A stretch of DNA of 64,000 nucleotides from contig NZ_WJIC01000006.1 of assembly GCF_009649815.1 (NCBI RefSeq), positions 345,913-409,912 of the forward strand, in the 5' to 3' direction. Made by a program: the position numbers and the translations under genes. This DNA is from Nocardia sp. SYP-A9097 (GTDB lineage Bacteria; Actinomycetota; Actinomycetes; Mycobacteriales; Mycobacteriaceae). Below are positions 52,463 to 64,000 of the stretch, in pieces; the stretch's first letter is position 1, and each line of letters opens with the position of its first letter. A model generated the notes under the pieces. The model had not been told where the DNA came from. It did no database searches and saw nothing but the letters and a program-made list of their open reading frames with translations.

Positions 52463-53254
52463 CTGAGCGTCACCATTTTGGCGGGCGAGTTCCACGCGCC
52501 GTCGCTTAACGACTTCTTCCCTCCAGCAGTGCTGTTCGAGGGGACGCCTTTCGAGCTCGACCGTTTGATGCTCATTCGCATCATCATGGCGGCCGTTCTC
52601 ATCATCGTGATGCTCGCGGCTTTCCGTCGTCCGCGGTTGGTTCCGCGCGGTCTGCAGAATGTCGCCGAATCCGGTCTGGTGTTCGTCAAGGAACAGATCT
52701 GCGATGAGGTGCTGGGCAAGGAATCCGGAAAGAAGTTCTTCCCGCTCATCGCGTCGATCTTCTTCGCCGTGCTGTTCCTGAACATCTCCGGCGTCATTCC
52801 AGGGCTGAACATCTCGTCCAATGCGCGTATCGGCATGCCGATCGTGCTGGCCGCCGTCGCCTACATCACGTTCAACTACGTGGGTATCAAGAAGTTCGGC
52901 TTCCTGAAGTACATGCGCTCGAGCATCGTGGTGCCGAATGTGCCGCCTGCTCTGCACGTGCTGCTGATTCCTATCGAGTTCCTCTCGACCTTCATTCTGC
53001 GTCCGTTCACGCTCACCGTCCGTCTTATGGCGAACATGCTGGCCGGTCACGTCATGTTGGTGCTGTTCTTCAGCGCCACCCAGTTCTTCCTGTTCGACGC
53101 CGCCTCGTGGATGAAGGTGTTCTCCCCGTTCTCGCTCCTCGCGGGTCTCGGCTTCACCCTCTTCGAACTGCTGGTTGTCTTCCTGCAGGCCTACGTGTTC
53201 GCGCTGCTGACCGCTGTGTACATCGGTATGGCGCAGCACGCCGACTCTCACTGA
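52463..53254 (+). CDS. atpB: ATP synthase subunit a
   Basis: 263-aa Fo subunit a with about six membrane helices and the essential Arg helix (LRPFTLTVRLMANMLAGH) that faces the c ring. The start is unusual. The frame reaches an ATG at 52406 with no SD, while a CTG at 52463 lies six bases after GGGAGAG and gives LSVTILAGEFHAPSLNDFF, resembling relatives. The codons between are atypical (AGA, CGA, GGA) and form a hairpin. First gene of atpBEFHAGDC. Confidence 0.9.
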   Translation: MSVTILAGEFHAPSLNDFFPPAVLFEGTPFELDRLMLIRIIMAAVLIIVMLAAFRRPRLVPRGLQNVAESGLVFVKEQICDEVLGKESGKKFFPLIASIFFAVLFLNISGVIPGLNISSNARIGMPIVLAAVAYITFNYVGIKKFGFLKYMRSSIVVPNVPPALHVLLIPIEFLSTFILRPFTLTVRLMANMLAGHVMLVLFFSATQFFLFDAASWMKVFSPFSLLAGLGFTLFELLVVFLQAYVFALLTAVYIGMAQHADSH

Positions 53255-53266
53255 CCAACCACATAG

Positions 53267-53578
<312 letters not shown>

Positions 53579-53604
53579 TTCCGGCAAAAGACTAGGAATC
53601 AACG

Positions 53605-54156
53605 ATGAACAGCATTTATTTGCTCGCGGCCGAGGAGGATATCAATCCCCTCGTCCCCAAGACGTATGACATCGTCTGGTCTGCGATCGTCTTCATCGTT
53701 ATCGCTTTTGTCTTCGCCAAGTACGTCGTCCCGCGCCTGACCAAGGTGCTCGACGAGCGCACGGAGAAGATCGAGGGCGGTATCGCCAAGGCCGAGGCCA
53801 TCCAGGCCGAGGCGCAGGCCACCCTGCAGCAGTACCAGGAGCAGTTGGCCGAGGCTCGCCTCGAGGCCGCGCGCATTCGTGAGGAAGCGCGCACTCAGGG
53901 TCAGACCATTCTGGCGCAGCTGCGCGCCGATGCGCAGGCCGAGGCCGACCGCATCGTGGCGTCGGGTCACACCCAGCTGGAGGCCCAGCGCCTGCAGATC
54001 GTGACCGAACTGCGTTCCGAGCTCGGCCGCACCGCGGTCGACCTGGCCGAGAAGATCATCGGTCAGTCGGTGGCCGACGAGGCCAAGCAGGCGGCGTCGA
54101 TCGACCGGTTCCTCCAGGAACTGGACGCGAACGCCGGCATCGGGGTCGGAAGGTAA
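53605..54156 (+). CDS. atpF: ATP synthase subunit b
   Basis: 183 aa: one N-terminal membrane helix ([20 protein letters not shown]) and a long charged coiled coil ([20 protein letters not shown] onward) that forms the peripheral stalk. It starts 26 bases after atpE and is followed by the delta gene 19 bases later. Confidence 0.95.
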   Translation: MNSIYLLAAEEDINPLVPKTYDIVWSAIVFIVIAFVFAKYVVPRLTKVLDERTEKIEGGIAKAEAIQAEAQATLQQYQEQLAEARLEAARIREEARTQGQTILAQLRADAQAEADRIVASGHTQLEAQRLQIVTELRSELGRTAVDLAEKIIGQSVADEAKQAASIDRFLQELDANAGIGVGR

Positions 54157-54175
54157 CGAACCGAAAGTGGGAAGC

Positions 54176-54988
54176 ATGTACGCAGCGAGCCGTGAGGCGA
54201 GCTCCCGTGCGCGGGAAGCTCTTCGGGCCGCTCTGACCGGAAGCGACACCGTCGCGGCCACGACGGGCTCCGAACTGTTCGCCGTTGTCGCCGTCCTCGA
54301 CGACCAGCGCTCGCTGCGTGTGGCGCTCGCGGATAAGTCGGTGTCCAGCTCGGCCCGCGCCGAACTGGCCGAACGCCTCTTCGGCGGCAAGGTCAGTGGA
54401 GCCACCCAGACGGTGCTCACCACCGCCGTGGCACAGGACTGGTCCCGTGCCCGCGACCTGGTCGACAGCCTGGTGTTGCTCGGCCGCGAAGCGCTGTTGC
54501 GTGCCGCGGAGGATCGCGGCCGCCTCGGCGCCGTCGAGGACGAGCTGTTCCGTCTGGGCCGGATCGTCGAAGACAACCCCACGCTGGAGCAGGCGCTGAC
54601 CGATCACGGCAAGCCGCCCGCGGCCAAGCGTGAACTGGTGCAGCGTCTGCTCGCGGGCAAGGTCGAGGAGATCACCCTCGAACTGGTCCAGCAGGCGGTC
54701 GCCCGCAGCAAGAAGGGCGATATCGGCGAGGCCTTCGACCACCTGTCCGACCTGGCGGCGTCGCTCCGGGACCAGATCGTGGCGCATGTGCGCTCCGCAT
54801 CAACCCTGACGGCGCAGCAGCGGGAGCACCTGGCCTCCTCGCTGCAGCGCATCTACGACAAGCCCGTCACGGTGCACGTGCAGGAAGACCCGAGCCTGCT
54901 GGCCGGTGTCGTCGTGCGTGTGGGCGACGACCTGATCGACGGCAGCGCCGTCGGCCGACTGCAGCGCTTGCGCCAGTCTCTCGCTTGA
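54176..54988 (+). CDS. atpH: ATP synthase subunit delta
   Basis: 270-aa delta (OSCP-like) subunit linking stalk to F1. It is longer than the ~180-aa norm but shorter than the mycobacterial b-delta fusion, as usual for nocardiae. The conserved C-terminus [20 protein letters not shown] is clear. The ATG at 54176 ([16 protein letters not shown]) is preferred; a GTG at 54167 would add three residues. Confidence 0.93.
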   Translation: MYAASREASSRAREALRAALTGSDTVAATTGSELFAVVAVLDDQRSLRVALADKSVSSSARAELAERLFGGKVSGATQTVLTTAVAQDWSRARDLVDSLVLLGREALLRAAEDRGRLGAVEDELFRLGRIVEDNPTLEQALTDHGKPPAAKRELVQRLLAGKVEEITLELVQQAVARSKKGDIGEAFDHLSDLAASLRDQIVAHVRSASTLTAQQREHLASSLQRIYDKPVTVHVQEDPSLLAGVVVRVGDDLIDGSAVGRLQRLRQSLA

Positions 54989-55047
54989 GACCCGCGGCAG
55001 CGCAACAAAACACCGACATTCGAGACCACAGCGAGAGCAGGAAGAAC

Positions 55048-56688
<1,641 letters not shown>

Positions 56689-56746
56689 GACGGGCGAAGC
56701 GAATGCGACTGACTGACTCGAGGAATGAAGGGAGTGTGAACCGCTA

Positions 56747-59174
<2,428 letters not shown>

Positions 59175-59180
59175 TCCACC

Positions 59181-59558
59181 ATGGCGGATATGTCAGTTGA
59201 TCTGGTCGCCGTAGAGCGACTGCTGTGGTCGGGCCGGGCGAAGTTCGTCTCGGCGCAGACCACGGAGGGCGAGATCGGCATCCTCGCCGGCCACGAACCG
59301 CTGCTCGGTCAGCTGGTCGAAGCCGGCACGGTGACCATCGTGTCCGACAGCGACGAGCGCATTGTGGCGGCCGTGCACGGCGGATTCTTCTCGGTCACCG
59401 GCACTTCGGTGCGGGTGCTCGCCGAATCCGCTGATTTCGCAGCCGATATCGACGGGGCGGCCGCCAAGGCCGTTCTCGCCGATGTGGATGCGAGCCCGGA
59501 CGCGCAGGCCAAGGCCCAGGGCCGCCTGCGCGCGGTGGAGAAGGCCGCACAGGTCTAA
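59181..59558 (+). CDS. atpC: ATP synthase subunit epsilon
   Basis: 125 aa: the beta-sandwich ([21 protein letters not shown], quoted in part, and HGGFFSVTG) and a short helical C-terminus ([20 protein letters not shown]). It couples and restrains rotation. Six bases after atpD; last gene of the operon. Confidence 0.95.
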   Translation: MADMSVDLVAVERLLWSGRAKFVSAQTTEGEIGILAGHEPLLGQLVEAGTVTIVSDSDERIVAAVHGGFFSVTGTSVRVLAESADFAADIDGAAAKAVLADVDASPDAQAKAQGRLRAVEKAAQV

Positions 59559-59579
59559 ATACGCGAGTTTTCACTCAGC

Positions 59580-59625
59580 AAAAGAGCGGCGGCTCTGGGA
59601 AATATCCCAGAGCCGCCGCTCTTTT
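59580..59625. terminator. terminator of the atp operon
   Basis: A 21-bp perfect stem from AAAAGAGCGGCGG to CCGCCGCTCTTTT around an AATA loop, 22 bases after atpC. The U tract is part of the stem, so it can work in both directions. Confidence 0.93.
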
Positions 59626-59671
59626 CGTTTATGAGCGGGTGTGGCCTCGCCCCACGATGAGCGAGGGGTGA

Positions 59672-60244
59672 ATGAACGGGCTTCGAATAAGTAGATGGAC
59701 CATCGCGGCAATGGCTGTCGCGGTAGGCATCGGATTCTTCTCGCCGGGTGCGGCGAACGCGGGCGAGCGATCATTTCGCCCTCCATCGCGGCGAACGGTC
59801 CGGGCCGCACCTCCTGGGTGAGCGGGCAATGTCACCGCGGAGGTGGAGACGCCGGACGGCACCGTGGGACCAAACAACGGTCCGAAGAGTTTTCCGGGCA
59901 CCAATAGCTCCGGAACACACGGTTCTTCCAACCTCACGTCCGGATACATCGTCGGTTGTCAGGTTGCGCTCGGTCAGTTGAGCGCGGGTGTCACCATCAG
60001 TGCGAGTCCCAATCTCGTGGCCGGGTTCAGTTTTCCGCTGTCGCCCGGACAGGTGCGGTGGGTCGCGATCAACAACATCGAGCTCGTCAAGAGTGGCGCG
60101 TACACCATCAATTACCAGGACATTCCGATGGAGATTCAGGGGTGCGGTGGTTTCGCGCAGGCGCGGCAGGTGTCGATGGTCGAGATCATCGGTGTCGATT
60201 ACGCCAAGGTGACTCTCTACGGCCAGCCGTTCAGCATCGGCTGA
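59672..60244 (+). pseudogene. decayed MspA-family porin gene
   Basis: From the ATG at 59672 a good signal peptide is encoded (WTIAAMAVAVGIGFFSPGAANA), then the frame ends at a TGA near 59820. An MspA-like stretch (AIISPSIAANGPGRTSWVSG) continues in another frame, and the rest (NVTAEVE, ETPDGTVG ... SGYIVGCQVALG ... GCGGFAQARQV ... YGQPFSIG) returns to the first frame up to 60244. The usual 25-30 residues between signal and SPSIAANG are missing. So there is an internal deletion plus at least one single-base shift. The neighbouring copy at 60272 is intact. Confidence 0.8.
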
Positions 60245-60271
60245 CGGGTCCACTCCGAAGGAAGGGATCGA

Positions 60272-60958
60272 ATGTTCTGCACGGGAAATCGCGCGCGGTT
60301 CGGCGGGGTTCTCGGAGCGGCGCTGGCGGTACTGGCCGCGGCCGGTGCGGGCCGGCCCGGGACCGCGCGGGCCGACACCTTCATTCCGCTGCCGGGCGGA
60401 ATGATCACCCGCGCTCTGGAGGACGGCACCTCGGTGACCATCCGGATCGACGGGGAATCAGCGAAGATCAGTGGCTCCCTTGGTGATACGCCGGTGCACC
60501 GCAATGTGTGGGTGACCGGTCGGGCCAGTGTGGACCTCACCGGTCCGAGTGCCTCCTCGGCAACGATCAAGATCAGCCCCGGCTATGTCGTGGGCTGCCA
60601 GGTGGATATCGCTTCGTTGAGTCCGAACAACAACGGTGCCGGCGAGGACGACTGGAACCCGACGACCTTGCCGTCGTTGTCGCAGAGCCTCGGCGACGGA
60701 ATCACACTCGGTCCGGGCCAGGCTGTCGTGCAGCCGATGCTGGATCTGGAACGGCCGGACGACTACGGGCAGGAATCGCACAAGCGCTACAACAAAATTC
60801 CGGGTCCGCATACGAGTGTCACCTGGGTTGACGAGACTTTCGCGGTGGACGGTTGCGGCGGATACGCGCAGGCGCGGTCCTTCGTCGCGGTGGAAATCGA
60901 CGAGACGACGTTCATCGGCAATGTGCTGCTTTGGGGTGAACCGTTCAGCATGGGCTGA
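60272..60958 (+). CDS. MspA-family porin
   Basis: 228 aa: a signal peptide (GVLGAALAVLAAAGAG, cleavage after ARA) and a mature MspA-like beta-rich protein (TFIPLPGGMITRAL, GYVVGCQVDIASL, SVTWVDETFAVDGCGGYAQARSF, ending WGEPFSMG). MspA forms octameric pores for small hydrophilic solutes in the mycolic-acid outer membrane. The ATG at 60272 follows GAAGGAAGGGA. Two conserved Cys may pair. Intact companion of the pseudogene just upstream. Confidence 0.88.
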   Translation: MFCTGNRARFGGVLGAALAVLAAAGAGRPGTARADTFIPLPGGMITRALEDGTSVTIRIDGESAKISGSLGDTPVHRNVWVTGRASVDLTGPSASSATIKISPGYVVGCQVDIASLSPNNNGAGEDDWNPTTLPSLSQSLGDGITLGPGQAVVQPMLDLERPDDYGQESHKRYNKIPGPHTSVTWVDETFAVDGCGGYAQARSFVAVEIDETTFIGNVLLWGEPFSMG

Positions 60959-61083
60959 GCAGGGCATACGTCACATTCGGTGGATGGCCGAACCTCGTGT
61001 TCACACGGTCGCTACTATCGACCAAACACGGGGCTCGGCCGCCGGCCGGAATCGTGCTCGACAGGTGAAGGGACGGAGCAACT

Positions 61084-61515
61084 TTGCGGACCGGGATGGT
61101 GGTTCTGATCATTCTGGTGCTGTTGCTTGTCGGTTTGGCCCTGGCTTCCACATATCGCCTGATCATGCTGCGTCGCGGGGGCACCGCGGCGCTGCTTCGG
61201 GTACTCCCGGTGCGCGGGCACGGTGCGGGTTGGCGGCACGGTCTGATCCGCTACGGCGAGGACACCCTCGTCTTCTACAAACTCTCCAGTCTCAAGCTGG
61301 GTCCGGATTGCACGATTCGCCGGCTCGGCATCGAGGTCGGCACCGGTCGCCGCAAGCCCGAGGGCGATGAGTTCGACATCATGAACGACGAGGCCATCGT
61401 CGAGGTCTCCGATGAGAAGGGCAGTTACGAGCTCGCCCTCGATCGCGGTGCGCTCGCGGCCTTCCTGTCCTGGGTGGAGTCCCGCCCGTCGGAGCGCATT
61501 CGCCGCCGGCGGTAA
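61084..61515 (+). CDS. DUF2550 membrane-anchored protein
   Basis: 143 aa: an N-terminal membrane helix (MVVLIILVLLLVGLALAS) and a cytosolic domain with RRGGTAALLRVLP, HGLIRYGEDTLVFYKLSSL, ending in Arg-rich residues. Matches the DUF2550 family usually found just after atpC in this order. TTG start at 61084 behind GGACGGAG. Function unknown. Confidence 0.87.
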   Translation: MRTGMVVLIILVLLLVGLALASTYRLIMLRRGGTAALLRVLPVRGHGAGWRHGLIRYGEDTLVFYKLSSLKLGPDCTIRRLGIEVGTGRRKPEGDEFDIMNDEAIVEVSDEKGSYELALDRGALAAFLSWVESRPSERIRRRR

Positions 61516-61550
61516 TAGAGCACGGCCGTCGACGGGAATAGGGTGAACCC

Positions 61551-62144
61551 GTGAGTGTGCATCTGACGCGGATCTATACGCGGACCGGCGACGACGGAAC
61601 CACCGGACTCAGCGATTTCTCGCGGGTTTCGAAAACCGATCCCCGGCTGATCGCCTACGCCGATTGTGATGAGGCCAATGCCGCGCTCGGCGTCGCCATC
61701 TCGCTCGGCAATCCCGATGAGCGCATCCTGGCTGTGTTGCGCGCCATCCAGAACGACCTCTTCGATGCGGGTGCGGACCTGTCGACCCCGGTGGTCGAGG
61801 ACCCCAAGTACCCGCCGCTGCGCATCACCCAGCCCTATATCGACCGCCTGGAAAAGTGGTGCGATGAGTTCAATGAGCCTCTGGCACCGTTGAATTCGTT
61901 CATTCTGCCCGGCGGCACACCCCTGGCCGCACTGCTGCACACCGCGCGCACCGTAGCTCGACGCGCCGAGCGTTCGGCGTGGGCCGCGGTCGACGCGCAC
62001 CCGGAGGACACCGGCGCGCTGCCGGCGAAATACCTCAACCGACTGTCCGACCTGCTGTTCATTCTGGGTCGGGTGGCCAATCCGGATGGCGACATCCTCT
62101 GGCGGCCGGGCGGAGAGGCCACGAGCGCGGAGCCGGACCACTAG
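61551..62144 (+). CDS. cob(I)alamin adenosyltransferase (PduO type)
   Basis: 197-aa enzyme transferring the adenosyl group of ATP to Co(I) to make adenosylcobalamin. PduO-type marks: [18 protein letters not shown] (ATP loop), [15 protein letters not shown] [23 protein letters not shown] and [14 protein letters not shown]. Conserved neighbour of murA in actinobacteria. It would supply the cofactor of the IcmF mutase encoded at 12902-16210. GTG start. Confidence 0.92.
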   Translation: MSVHLTRIYTRTGDDGTTGLSDFSRVSKTDPRLIAYADCDEANAALGVAISLGNPDERILAVLRAIQNDLFDAGADLSTPVVEDPKYPPLRITQPYIDRLEKWCDEFNEPLAPLNSFILPGGTPLAALLHTARTVARRAERSAWAAVDAHPEDTGALPAKYLNRLSDLLFILGRVANPDGDILWRPGGEATSAEPDH

Positions 62145-62154
62145 GCTGACCGTC

Positions 62155-63417
62155 GTGAGTGAACGGTTTCTGGTGACCGGGGGCAGCAGGCTCGTCGGTG
62201 AGGTCGCGGTCGGCGGCGCGAAGAACAGCGTCCTCAAGCTGATGGCCGCCGCGCTGCTGGCCGAGGGCACGACGACGATCACCAACTGCCCGGACATCCT
62301 CGATGTCCCGTTGATGGCTGAGGTGCTGCGCGGGCTCGGCTGTGATGTGACGGTCGACGGCGGGACGGTCACCATCGTGACCCCGCCGGAGCCCAAGTAC
62401 CACGCGGACTTTCCCGCGGTCACCCAGTTCCGCGCCTCGGTGTGTGTACTGGGTCCGCTGATGGCGCGTTGCAAGCGCGCGGTGGTCGCGCTGCCGGGTG
62501 GCGATGCCATCGGTTCGCGGCCATTGGATATGCATCAGCAGGGGCTACGCCTGCTCGGCGCGACCAGCGAGATCGAGCACGGCTGCCTGGTGGCGCGCGC
62601 CGACCAGTTGCAGGGTGCGCGGATTCGCCTGGACTTCCCGTCCGTCGGCGCGACCGAGAACATCCTCATGGCGGCGGTGCTCGCCGAGGGGGAGACGGTC
62701 ATCGACAATGCCGCGCGGGAACCGGAGATCGTGGATCTGTGCAACATGCTGGCGCGTATGGGTGCCCGCATCTCCGGTGCGGGCACCTCGGTATTGACGA
62801 TCGATGGCGTGGACGCGTTGTCGCCCACCACACATCGCGTGATCGGTGACCGGATCGTCGCCGCCACCTGGGGTATCGCCGCGGCGATGACACAGGGTGA
62901 TGTGCGGGTGACGGGTATCAACCCGAAGCACCTGTCCCTGGTGCTGGACAAGTTGCGTTCCGCGGGTGCGCGAATCTCGTTCGAGCCGGACGGTTTCCGC
63001 GTCGTGCAGTCGGATCGTCCGCGCGCGGTGAACTTCTCGACGCTGCCGTTCCCGGGTTTCCCGACCGATCTGCAGCCGATGGCCATCGGCCTGGCCGCGA
63101 TCGCGGACGGCACCTCGATGATCACCGAGAACATTTTCGAAGCGCGTTTCCGCTTCGTGGAGGAGATGATCCGGCTCGGCTCCGATGCCCGCACCGATGG
63201 GCATCATGCTGTGGTGCGCGGGATTCCGCGTTTGTCGAGTGCGCCGGTGTGGTCGTCGGACATTCGGGCCGGCGCCGGCCTGGTGCTCGCGGGTCTGGTC
63301 GCCGATGGGGTGACCGAAGTGCACGATGTCTTCCATATCGACAGGGGCTACCCGGATTTCGTGGAGAACCTGCGCTCGCTCGGAGCCGAGATCGAGCGGG
63401 TCGGGACCGCAGATTGA
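62155..63417 (+). CDS. murA: UDP-N-acetylglucosamine 1-carboxyvinyltransferase
   Basis: 420-aa enzyme of the first committed step of peptidoglycan synthesis (UDP-GlcNAc plus PEP). [16 protein letters not shown] near the N-terminus and the active-site loop [15 protein letters not shown], in which residue 117 is Asp instead of the usual Cys. The same change in M. tuberculosis MurA gives intrinsic fosfomycin resistance. GTG at 62155; the upstream open frame overlaps the adenosyltransferase gene. Confidence 0.96.
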   Translation: MSERFLVTGGSRLVGEVAVGGAKNSVLKLMAAALLAEGTTTITNCPDILDVPLMAEVLRGLGCDVTVDGGTVTIVTPPEPKYHADFPAVTQFRASVCVLGPLMARCKRAVVALPGGDAIGSRPLDMHQQGLRLLGATSEIEHGCLVARADQLQGARIRLDFPSVGATENILMAAVLAEGETVIDNAAREPEIVDLCNMLARMGARISGAGTSVLTIDGVDALSPTTHRVIGDRIVAATWGIAAAMTQGDVRVTGINPKHLSLVLDKLRSAGARISFEPDGFRVVQSDRPRAVNFSTLPFPGFPTDLQPMAIGLAAIADGTSMITENIFEARFRFVEEMIRLGSDARTDGHHAVVRGIPRLSSAPVWSSDIRAGAGLVLAGLVADGVTEVHDVFHIDRGYPDFVENLRSLGAEIERVGTAD

Positions 63418-63466
63418 ACGGCAGATGACGGGCAGGGTTCGCGAAAACCCCTCCTGAACAGCCGAT

Positions 63467-63495
63467 TTGACATGCGAATGACCAACACGTAACTT
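63467..63495 (+). promoter_or_regulatory. rRNA operon promoter
   Basis: TTGACA (63467-63472) and TAACTT (63490-63495) with the ideal 17-base spacing, about 390 bases before 16S. Transcription would begin near 63502. Confidence 0.75.
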
Positions 63496-63602
63496 TATTC
63501 GAGTCAGAGCGACACGGACACCAACCCGGACCGAGAGGTCAGGGAAACGAGGTTGGACGGCGAGCGCCTGACTGATCACATTGGCTCTCCTGATCAGCGG
63601 AT

Positions 63603-63632
63603 TTGGTTCTGCTGCGTTGGTGGGGTTAAGCT
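63603..63632 (+). promoter_or_regulatory. possible second rRNA promoter
   Basis: TTGGTT (63603-63608) and TAAGCT (63627-63632), 18 bases apart. Actinobacterial rrn operons often have two promoters. The match is weak. Confidence 0.3.
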
Positions 63633-63690
63633 TTGAAAGCAGCCACTGAGACCGACCGGGACAAAGAGCCCGCGAAGTTCTGTGTGCGTG

Positions 63691-63702
63691 TGTTCTTTGA
63701 GA
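63691..63702 (+). promoter_or_regulatory. rRNA antitermination box A
   Basis: TGTTCTTTGAGA followed by ACTCAATAG, the box A form common in leaders of actinobacterial and firmicute rRNA operons, where NusB/NusE bind. Confidence 0.75.
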
Positions 63703-63883
63703 ACTCAATAGTGTGTCGATGAATGTCAGTGCCAATAATTTATTGGTTCCGGCCTTCCACACCCCCGTGTGTGAAGGTTGGACATTTAGTCAGCAAATAC
63801 TTTTTGCTGGCGTTTGATTTTGCCAAGGTTTTCGGACTCTGGTTAATTCTTCCAATTACATCCGCAAGGATGGAGTTGAGAGT

Positions 63884-64000
63884 CTTCAACGGAGAGTTTG
63901 ATCCTGGCTCAGGACGAACGCTAGCGGCGTGCTTAACACATGCAAGTCGAGCGGTAAGGCCCTTCGGGGTACACGAGCGGCGAACGGGTGAGTAACACGT
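63884..64000 (+). rRNA. rrs: 16S ribosomal RNA, 5-prime part
   Basis: The universal 16S start AGAGTTTGATCCTGGCTCAG is at 63893-63912, followed by GGACGAACGCTAGCGGCGTG and the V1 region (GTAAGGCCCTTCGGGGTACA) in the Nocardia pattern. The mature 5-prime end is placed at about 63884. The gene runs out of the window. Confidence 0.97.

Larger units (their letters stand above)
63418..63883 (+). other. rRNA operon promoter and leader region
   Basis: About 465 bases before 16S. Besides the promoter and box A listed separately, it holds CCAATAA-T-TTATTGG (63732-63746) and a hairpin CCTTC-CACAC-CCCC-GTGTG-T-GAAGG (63753-63777), probably part of the leader folded for RNase III processing. No protein gene here is credible. 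Confidence 0.75.

Noticed and set aside
59843..60244. Independent small gene starting at the ATG at 59843
   Set aside because: The product is only the C-terminal part of an MspA porin without a signal peptide, and upstream frames carry the missing pieces; treated as part of a pseudogene.

Overview
The window is high-GC actinobacterial DNA, most probably from Nocardia or a close relative in the Mycobacteriales. The gene order argS-lysA-hom-thrC-thrB-rho-rpmE-prfA-prmC-(tsaC)-wecA-atpIBEFHAGDC-murA-rrs, two MspA-type outer-membrane porin loci, an Asp in place of the fosfomycin-target Cys of MurA, and the first ~115 nt of the 16S rRNA all point there. About 60 genes are called; there is no prophage, IS element or CRISPR array.

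Region 1 (1-12.9 kb) is accessory or metabolic. It holds a SNF2 helicase translationally coupled to a SWIM zinc-finger protein, then a minus-strand oxidative operon: short-chain dehydrogenase, diiron ferritin-like protein, half-length Baeyer-Villiger-type protein, full-length BVMO. A TetR regulator diverges from this operon with a perfect 18-bp palindrome in the shared promoter. An amidohydrolase, a Tat-exported DyP peroxidase, a divergent MarR regulator and a DUF3224 protein follow.

Region 2 (12.9-21.9 kb) is valine/isobutyryl-CoA metabolism. A fused B12-dependent mutase/G-protein chaperone (IcmF) diverges from a five-gene operon that encodes every step from isobutyryl-CoA to propionyl-CoA, closed by a strong terminator. 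A roughly 80-nt palindromic repeat, also present intergenically at 4.6 kb, sits in frame inside icmF.

Region 3 (21.9-36.9 kb) is mixed: an Hsp70-like protein, a MarR regulator, two DUF3105 paralogues, tRNA-Cys, a Tat-exported metallophosphoesterase, an iron-type ABC importer with an IdeR/DtxR-like box, membrane and secreted proteins of unknown role, a secreted lipase, a methyltransferase, tRNA-Arg(CCG) and a DUF305 protein.

Region 4 (37.0-64 kb) is the conserved housekeeping block: arginyl-tRNA synthetase, lysine/threonine biosynthesis, Rho with its leader, ribosomal protein L31, RF1 and its methyltransferase, t6A synthesis, lipid-linked sugar transferase, the complete F1Fo ATP synthase, PduO-type cobalamin adenosyltransferase (which could supply IcmF with its cofactor), MurA, and the rRNA promoter, leader and 16S start. 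Intrusions into this block are a MazF-like toxin-antitoxin pair, a long inverted repeat before prfA, and a decayed MspA porin gene beside an intact one.

Starts were chosen from Shine-Dalgarno (SD) position, translational coupling and family length; where the longest open frame was shortened the entry says so.
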